DNA from: Mycolicibacterium vaccae NBRC 14118 = CIP 105934
GTDB taxonomy: Bacteria; Actinomycetota; Actinomycetes; Mycobacteriales; Mycobacteriaceae
DNA length: 34,650 nucleotides
Assembly: GCF_001552715.1 (NCBI RefSeq)
Contig: NZ_BCRS01000052.1
Coordinates: 1 to 34,650 of the forward strand
Direction of reading: 5' to 3'
The notes beneath the pieces were generated by a model. It ran no database searches, was not told the DNA's origin, and saw only the letters and a list, made by a program, of their open reading frames with translations. The number at the start of each line of letters is the position of its first letter. Position 1 is the first letter of the stretch. The position numbers and the translations under genes are program-made. Positions 27,553-34,650 of this stretch are shown here, in pieces.

Positions 27553-29181
27553 GTGATCACCGCCACGGACCTCGAGGTCCGCGCAGGAGCGCGCACGCTT
27601 CTCTCCATCGAAGGTTCGGCGCTGCGGGTGCAGCCCGGCGACCGCATCGGCCTGGTCGGCCGCAACGGCGCGGGCAAGACGACGACGATGCGCATCCTCG
27701 CGGGGGAGGGCGAACCGTACGCCGGGTCGGTGACCCGCACGGGTGAGGTCGGCTACCTGCCGCAGGACCCCAAAGAGGGCGACCTCGACATGCTGGCCCG
27801 CGACCGGGTGCTGTCGGCGCGCGGCCTGGACACCCTTCTCTCGGACCTGGAGAAGCAGCAGGCGTTGATGGCCGAGGTCGCCGACGACGCCGCCCGCGAC
27901 AAGGCGGTCCGCCGCTACGGCCAGTTGGAAGAGCGGTTCGCCGCGCTCGGCGGGTATGCCGCCGAAAGCGAAGCGGGCCGCATCTGCGCGAGCCTCGGCC
28001 TGCCCGACCGGGTCCTCACCCAGCCGCTGCGCACGCTGTCCGGTGGTCAGCGCCGTCGCGTCGAGCTGGCCCGGATCCTGTTCGCGGCGTCGGACACCGG
28101 TTCAGGGTCGGACACCACACTCCTGCTCGACGAGCCGACCAACCACCTCGACGCTGACTCGATCAGCTGGCTGCGCAGCTTCCTGCAGAACCACAGCGGC
28201 GGGCTCGTCGTGATCAGCCACGACGTCGACCTGCTCGCCGATGTCGTGAACCGGGTGTGGTTCCTCGACGCGGTCCGCGGTGAGGCCGACGTCTACAACA
28301 TGGGCTGGCAGAAATACCTTGACGCCCGTGCCACCGACGAGCAGCGGCGTCGCCGCGAGCGCGCCAACGCCGAGAAGAAGGCGGGCGCGCTGCGGGCGCA
28401 GGCCGCCAAGATGGGTGCCAAGGCCACCAAAGCCGTTGCGGCCCAGAACATGCTGCGCCGAGCCGAGCGGATGATCGCCGAGCTGGACGCCGAGCGGGTG
28501 GCCGACAAGGTGGCCCGGATCAAGTTCCCGACCCCCGCACCGTGCGGCAAGACCCCGCTGGTCGCCAAGGGTCTGACCAAGACGTACGGCTCGCTGGAGA
28601 TCTTCAGCGGGCTGGACCTGGCCATCGACCGCGGTTCCCGCGTCGTCGTGCTCGGGCTCAACGGTGCGGGTAAGACCACGCTGCTGCGGCTGCTGGCCGG
28701 GGTGGAGACTGCCGACGCCGGCGGGCTCGAACCCGGGCACGGACTCAAGATCGGGTACTTCGCTCAGGAGCACGACACGCTCGACAACCTGGCCACGGTG
28801 TGGGAGAACATCCGCTCGGCCGCCCCCGACACCGGGGAGCAGGATCTGCGGGGCCTTCTGGGCGCGTTCATGTTCACCGGTCCGCAGCTCGACCAGCCCG
28901 CGGGCACGCTGTCGGGCGGCGAGAAGACCCGCCTCGCGCTTGCCGGCCTCGTCGCGTCGACGGCGAACGTGCTGCTGCTCGACGAGCCGACGAACAACCT
29001 GGACCCCGCGTCGCGCGAACAGGTGCTCGACGCGCTGCGCAGCTACCAGGGCTCGGTGGTGCTGGTAACCCACGATCCCGGCGCCGCCGAAGCGCTCAAC
29101 CCGCAGCGGGTGCTGTTGCTGCCCGACGGCACCGAGGACTTCTGGTCCGACGACTACCGCGACTTGATCGAACTGGCCTGA
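27553..29181 (+). CDS. ABC-F family ribosome-associated ATPase
   Basis: Soluble protein with two ABC ATPase domains and no membrane segment, the hallmark of ABC-F proteins that act on ribosomes in translation or antibiotic protection. The 542 residues contain Walker A motifs GRNGAGKTTT and GLNGAGKTTL, signatures LSGGQRRRVELA and LSGGEKTRLALA, and Walker B/D-loops DEPTNHLD and DEPTNNLD. The charged helical linker lies between the domains (about 240-320, rich in Arg/Ala/Glu). GTG at 27553 is chosen for its AGGAG seven bases upstream and because the length equals that recalled for M. tuberculosis Rv1473 (542). That orthologue has been linked to macrolide tolerance; I recall this and did not verify it. 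The last gene of the echA12 side; a tiny HTH gene follows after 87 bases. Confidence 0.94.
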   Translation: MITATDLEVRAGARTLLSIEGSALRVQPGDRIGLVGRNGAGKTTTMRILAGEGEPYAGSVTRTGEVGYLPQDPKEGDLDMLARDRVLSARGLDTLLSDLEKQQALMAEVADDAARDKAVRRYGQLEERFAALGGYAAESEAGRICASLGLPDRVLTQPLRTLSGGQRRRVELARILFAASDTGSGSDTTLLLDEPTNHLDADSISWLRSFLQNHSGGLVVISHDVDLLADVVNRVWFLDAVRGEADVYNMGWQKYLDARATDEQRRRRERANAEKKAGALRAQAAKMGAKATKAVAAQNMLRRAERMIAELDAERVADKVARIKFPTPAPCGKTPLVAKGLTKTYGSLEIFSGLDLAIDRGSRVVVLGLNGAGKTTLLRLLAGVETADAGGLEPGHGLKIGYFAQEHDTLDNLATVWENIRSAAPDTGEQDLRGLLGAFMFTGPQLDQPAGTLSGGEKTRLALAGLVASTANVLLLDEPTNNLDPASREQVLDALRSYQGSVVLVTHDPGAAEALNPQRVLLLPDGTEDFWSDDYRDLIELA

Positions 29182-29268
29182 GAATTCACGTTTACCCCTG
29201 TGTCAAGGGTCACCCCGTTGGGTATGCGGTCGCTACATCCGTGCACTGCATGCGGGGAAGGCGCGAAC

Positions 29269-29463
29269 GTGAAGAAAAACGGCAAGTCGAGAGATCAGCT
29301 GATGAATGAGTTGCGCAGCGAGTACGAACGCGGCGCCAGTATCCGGACGCTGGTGGCCTCCACCGGCCATTCCTACGGCTCCATCCACAGCATGCTGCGC
29401 GAATCCGGGGCGACGATGCGCAGCCGCGGCGGCCCGAACCACCGCGGCCGGCGCGCCGGCTGA
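29269..29463 (+). CDS. 64-residue helix-turn-helix protein (Rv1473A-like)
   Basis: A very small protein whose centre, residues about 12-45 (RDQLMNELRSEYERGASIRTLVASTGHSYGSIHSMLRESG), is a clear helix-turn-helix, followed by a basic tail (MRSRGGPNHRGRRAG). Almost nothing else is present, so it would bind DNA as an oligomer or with a partner. GTG at 29269 has AAGG about seven bases upstream and gives the conserved N-terminus VKKNGKSRDQL; the frame upstream to 29200 is rejected as not conserved. It lies 87 bases after the ABC-F gene and 10 bases from the convergent TetR gene. Targets are unknown. Confidence 0.85.
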   Translation: MKKNGKSRDQLMNELRSEYERGASIRTLVASTGHSYGSIHSMLRESGATMRSRGGPNHRGRRAG

Positions 29464-29473
29464 GCCGGCCCGA

Positions 29474-30037
29474 CTACCGTTGGCGGACCGAGTCCTCCAC
29501 CAGATCCAGTACGGCACTGAGTCTTTCGGGGTCATCGCCCGATGCCAGCCGTGCCACCAGGCCGTCGAGCACCAGCTCCAGATAGGTACGGAGCACCTCG
29601 CCGGGCACGTCGTCGCGAAGCCGGCCCGCCTGCTTCTGGCGGCGTAGCCGCTCGGCGGTGGCCGCCGACAGTTCGGCGGACCGCTCCGACCAGCCCCGGC
29701 TGAACGCGGGGTCGTTGCGCAGTTTGCGGGCGATCTCCAGTCTGGTGGCCAGCCAGTCGAATTGGTCCGGCGCGGCCAGCATGTCGCGCATCACCTGGAT
29801 CAAGCCCTCGCGCGCCGCGACATCAGCCATCCGCTCCGCGTCCTCACGCGCCAGTTCGAAGAACAGCGTGTCCTTGTCGCGGAAGTGGTGGAATATCGCG
29901 CCGCGCGAGAGCCCGATCGTCTGCTCCAGTCGCCGGACGGTGGCCCGGTCGTAGCCGTACTCGGCGAAGCAGCGCCGGGCGCCGTCGAGGATCTGACGGC
30001 GCCGCGCCGCCAGATGGTCGTCGGTCACCCGAGGCAT
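29474..30037 (-). CDS. acnR: TetR-family repressor of aconitase (AcnR)
   Basis: A 187-residue TetR-type regulator. The N-terminal helix-turn-helix is at about residues 12-58 (RRQILDGARRCFAEYGYDRATVRRLEQTIGLSRGAIFHHFRDKDTLFFEL). The C-terminal helical domain should dimerise and bind a ligand. It follows acn by four bases on the same strand, the same arrangement as acn-acnR of Corynebacterium glutamicum, where AcnR represses acn and binds citrate-magnesium. A matching AcnR operator exists in the acn promoter of this window, so negative feedback on the acn-acnR operon is well supported. Confidence 0.92.
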   Translation of the reverse strand: MPRVTDDHLAARRRQILDGARRCFAEYGYDRATVRRLEQTIGLSRGAIFHHFRDKDTLFFELAREDAERMADVAAREGLIQVMRDMLAAPDQFDWLATRLEIARKLRNDPAFSRGWSERSAELSAATAERLRRQKQAGRLRDDVPGEVLRTYLELVLDGLVARLASGDDPERLSAVLDLVEDSVRQR

Positions 30038-30041
30038 GCGG

Positions 30042-32981
<2,940 letters not shown>

Positions 32982-33064
32982 TCACCGGGTCGGCGTGCTG
33001 CCACCTAGGCCGGGTACCCACAATGTCGCGTCCGTGTCGTGCGTGCCGGGTGTACGCCGTCGGC

Positions 33065-33070
33065 TACCGT
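33065..33070 (+). promoter_or_regulatory. -10 box of the Rv1476-type gene, leaderless layout
   Basis: TACCGT matches TANNNT and ends seven bases before the GTG at 33078. There is no Shine-Dalgarno sequence for that GTG, as expected for a leaderless transcript. Confidence 0.5.
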
Positions 33071-33077
33071 GCTGCCT

Positions 33078-33665
33078 GTGACCGGACCGCTTTTCGTCCC
33101 GTTCCTGCCGACCTACATCCCGCCGGAGCTTTGCCTGACCGTGGGCATCGACCCGGCGGCACCGGGCGCGCCCGATGTGTGCATGGATGTGGTGCGCGAC
33201 GACGTCGCCGCAACCGGTGTCAGCGCCCGCGGTCTGGACCCCGAGGCGGTGGCGCAATTGGAGCAGGTCGTCACCGACGCCGAGAGTCAGGGCATCGACC
33301 TCAAGATCGTGGTGGTCGATGCCAACCCGCCGATCCACGCCCCGCTGCGCGACATCGCCACCGAGATCGGCGCCGACAACCCGGGCGCGACGGTGCTCGC
33401 GCTGAGCCCGAGCTTCGCCGGCACCTACAGTCCCGAGTACGACCGGGTGACCCTGGAGGCCGGCGAGGACCTGGCCAAGACGGGGGATCCGGTGCTGTCG
33501 TCCAAGAATTTCGTGGGCGAGTTGACGGCCGAGCACTTTCCGTGGACGCCATTCACCATTGTGGTCGTTTTAGCGGTCGCTCTCGCGGTGGTGGGCACCC
33601 GCCTGCTGCAGAAATGGGGCAAACGCCAAGCCTCCGCCGATAGCGCTCCCACCAGTTCGGACTGA
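33078..33665 (+). CDS. Rv1476-family single-pass membrane protein
   Basis: A 195-residue protein with a soluble N-terminal domain and one C-terminal membrane helix (about 157-177, FTIVVVLAVALAVVGTRLLQ) followed by a short basic then Ser/Thr-rich tail. The soluble part (LEQVVTDAESQGIDLKIVVVDANPP ... ADNPGATVLALSPSFAGTYS) resembles the alpha/beta layout of TPM-type domains, but I cannot name a function. GTG at 33078 is chosen because of the leaderless -10 box and because it gives VTGPLFVPFLPTYIPPELCL, matching the actinobacterial family as I recall it. It lies directly upstream of ripA, a conserved pairing, so a role in cell-envelope growth is possible. Confidence 0.85.
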   Translation: MTGPLFVPFLPTYIPPELCLTVGIDPAAPGAPDVCMDVVRDDVAATGVSARGLDPEAVAQLEQVVTDAESQGIDLKIVVVDANPPIHAPLRDIATEIGADNPGATVLALSPSFAGTYSPEYDRVTLEAGEDLAKTGDPVLSSKNFVGELTAEHFPWTPFTIVVVLAVALAVVGTRLLQKWGKRQASADSAPTSSD

Positions 33666-33709
33666 TGTCCGCAGCTACGCCTGCAAATTCAAAGATCACC
33701 ATTTGATAA

Positions 33710-33787
33710 CACCGATTGCAATTACATTGTTGTAATTTGTGGCTAAAGTTTCTTTGGCGTCAGATGTGACGTACGGTGCAATCGGTG
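33710..33787. repeat. 11-base inverted repeat pair flanking the ripA promoter region
   Basis: CACCGATTGCA (33710-33720) and TGCAATCGGTG (33777-33787) are exact inverted copies separated by 56 bases. They enclose the 18-base palindrome and the TAAAGT -10 candidate, so they could be paired operator half-sites or form a long stem in RNA. Confidence 0.6.
33720..33737. promoter_or_regulatory. 18-base palindrome upstream of ripA, likely operator
   Basis: AATTACA-TTGT-TGTAATT is a perfect 7-base inverted repeat with a 4-base centre, ending six bases before the -10 candidate TAAAGT, where a dimeric regulator could act. ripA is reported as a target of the MtrA response regulator in mycobacteria; I cannot confirm that this is its site. 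Confidence 0.5.
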
Positions 33788-33883
33788 CCTGTTGTTGCGG
33801 TTGTTCCTTATGTGACTTCTGAGCTTTGGGCGCCCGGCCCTGTGCCGACACCTATGCGTGGAGCCTGAGGAGATTCGAGTCGA

Positions 33884-34650
33884 ATGAGACGCACCCCCGG
33901 CAGCGCCTCCGCTTCGCGGCTGTGCGCGGCGTCGCTGGCCATGGGCATGGTCATCACGCTGCCCAACCTGGCGCCCAACCTGGCCCTGGCGCAGCCCGCC
34001 CAGCAGAGCGGCCTGGCCGCGCTGGTGACCGACGTCGCCAACGTCAATCAGAAGCTGCAGGACCTCGGTGCGCAGATTCAGATGCAGCAGGAGAGCGTCA
34101 ACAAGGCGATCCTCGACGTGCAGACCGCCCGGGAGAAGGCGGAGGCCGCCAAGCTCGAGGTCGACGCCAGCGCGCAGCGCGTCAAGGACGCCAACACCGC
34201 GATCTCCGCCGCGCAGGATCGCTTCAACACCTTCGCCGCGTCGATGTACGTCAGCGGACCGTCGAGTTCCTACCTGAGCGCCTCCGACCCGTCGGACATC
34301 CTCCGCACCGCGGCGACCGGGCAGGCGCTGTCGATGAGTTCGCAGAAGGTGATGGCCGATCTGCAGCGGGCACGCACGGAGCAGGTCAACCGGGAGTCCG
34401 CCGCGCGGCTGGCCCAACAGCAGGCCGACGACGCGGTCAAGGCCGCGGAGGGCAGCCAGCAGGACGCGGTGGCCGCGCTGACCAGCGCTCAGGAGACCTT
34501 CAAGGCCCAGCAGGTCGAGCTCGACCGGCTCACCGCCGAGCGTGCGCAGGCCCAGGCCAAGCTGCAGGAGGCCAGGACGCTGGCCGCGCCGTCGGGCAGT
34601 GGACCTGCTGCCGCGCCCGCGGGGGCGGCCAAGCCCGCGCCGGGATCGTC
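33884..34650 (+). CDS. ripA: Peptidoglycan endopeptidase RipA, N-terminal part (3' end outside window)
   Basis: RipA cleaves peptide cross-links of peptidoglycan at the septum during cell division; the NlpC/p60 catalytic domain would be beyond the window. The visible 255 codons give a signal peptide (basic start MRRTPGSASASR, hydrophobic 13-35, cleavage after ALA at residue 36). A long alpha-helical coiled coil follows (about 45-230), built of VNQKLQDLGAQIQMQQESVNKAILDVQTAREKAEAAK-like heptads, with a central SMYVSGPSSSYLSASDPSDIL break and a Pro/Ala-rich stretch at the end. In RipA this coiled coil acts as an inhibitory and partner-binding segment. ATG at 33884 has GAGGAG 11 bases upstream. 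The match of the coiled-coil wording to M. tuberculosis RipA is close from memory. Confidence 0.92.
   Translation, partial: MRRTPGSASASRLCAASLAMGMVITLPNLAPNLALAQPAQQSGLAALVTDVANVNQKLQDLGAQIQMQQESVNKAILDVQTAREKAEAAKLEVDASAQRVKDANTAISAAQDRFNTFAASMYVSGPSSSYLSASDPSDILRTAATGQALSMSSQKVMADLQRARTEQVNRESAARLAQQQADDAVKAAEGSQQDAVAALTSAQETFKAQQVELDRLTAERAQAQAKLQEARTLAAPSGSGPAAAPAGAAKPAPGS

Larger units (their letters stand above)
33666..33883. other. AT-rich regulatory gap before ripA
   Basis: A 218-base gap that is much more AT-rich than its surroundings (about 33685-33830). It contains an 18-base palindrome and flanking 11-base inverted repeats (listed separately) and a -10-like TAAAGT at 33744-33749, which would give a leader of about 130 bases. 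The ripA ribosome-binding site GAGGAG is at 33867-33872. No gene is seen. Confidence 0.6.

Overview
This is a 34.65 kb window from a GC-rich actinobacterium, almost certainly a Mycobacterium/Mycolicibacterium species. From memory, the gene order follows M. tuberculosis Rv1445c to Rv1477: pgl-opcA-zwf-tal-tkt, ctaB, qor, ctaA, an ABC pair plus mptB, sufR-B-D-C-S-U-T, trxA, echA12, an ABC-F protein, a tiny helix-turn-helix protein, acnR-acn, an Rv1476-type membrane protein and ripA. Several neighbours found there in M. tuberculosis are absent here (PE_PGRS genes, fadE15, ctpD, trxB1). A secreted family 16 glycoside hydrolase sits between suf and trxA. These differences suggest a free-living, rapidly growing species, which is an inference.

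Layout. Positions 1-2.8 kb: the 3' part of ppc, a small unknown gene, a tRNA-Ile with anticodon UAU, and a small membrane protein starting 3 bases after the tRNA. Positions 2.8-9.2 kb (minus strand): a tightly coupled pentose-phosphate operon, tkt-tal-zwf-opcA-pgl. Positions 9.4-14.1 kb: heme A biosynthesis (ctaB plus strand, ctaA minus strand) with a DUF1254/DUF1214 protein, a quinone oxidoreductase and an ATP-grasp protein between them. Positions 14.2-17.6 kb (minus strand): mptB, a lipomannan/lipoarabinomannan mannosyltransferase, translationally coupled to an ABC-2 exporter. Positions 17.75-24.1 kb (plus strand): the complete SUF iron-sulfur operon led by its own Fe-S repressor. Positions 24.5-27.4 kb: the GH16 hydrolase, thioredoxin and a crotonase-fold protein. 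Positions 27.5-29.5 kb: an ABC-F ATPase and a 64-residue helix-turn-helix protein. Positions 29.5-32.9 kb (minus strand): aconitase followed by its TetR-type regulator. Positions 33.1-34.65 kb: an Rv1476-family protein and the start of ripA, the peptidoglycan hydrolase, which is cut by the window end.

The genes are mostly core metabolism and cell-wall housekeeping. I found no phage, transposon, CRISPR, toxin-antitoxin or defence system, and no clear evidence of an undescribed multi-gene system. The most interesting signals are regulatory or small: the UAU tRNA; a ribosome-binding site lying inside a tRNA acceptor strand; a SufR operator covering the sufR start codon; an AcnR operator in the acn promoter; hairpins before sufB and the ABC-F gene; nested inverted repeats in an AT-rich island before ripA; a repeated leaderless-promoter layout; and loss of both classical catalytic glutamates in EchA12.

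Many very long overlapping open frames exist on the opposite strands of zwf-tal-tkt and acn. They are by-products of GC-rich codon use and are not annotated.
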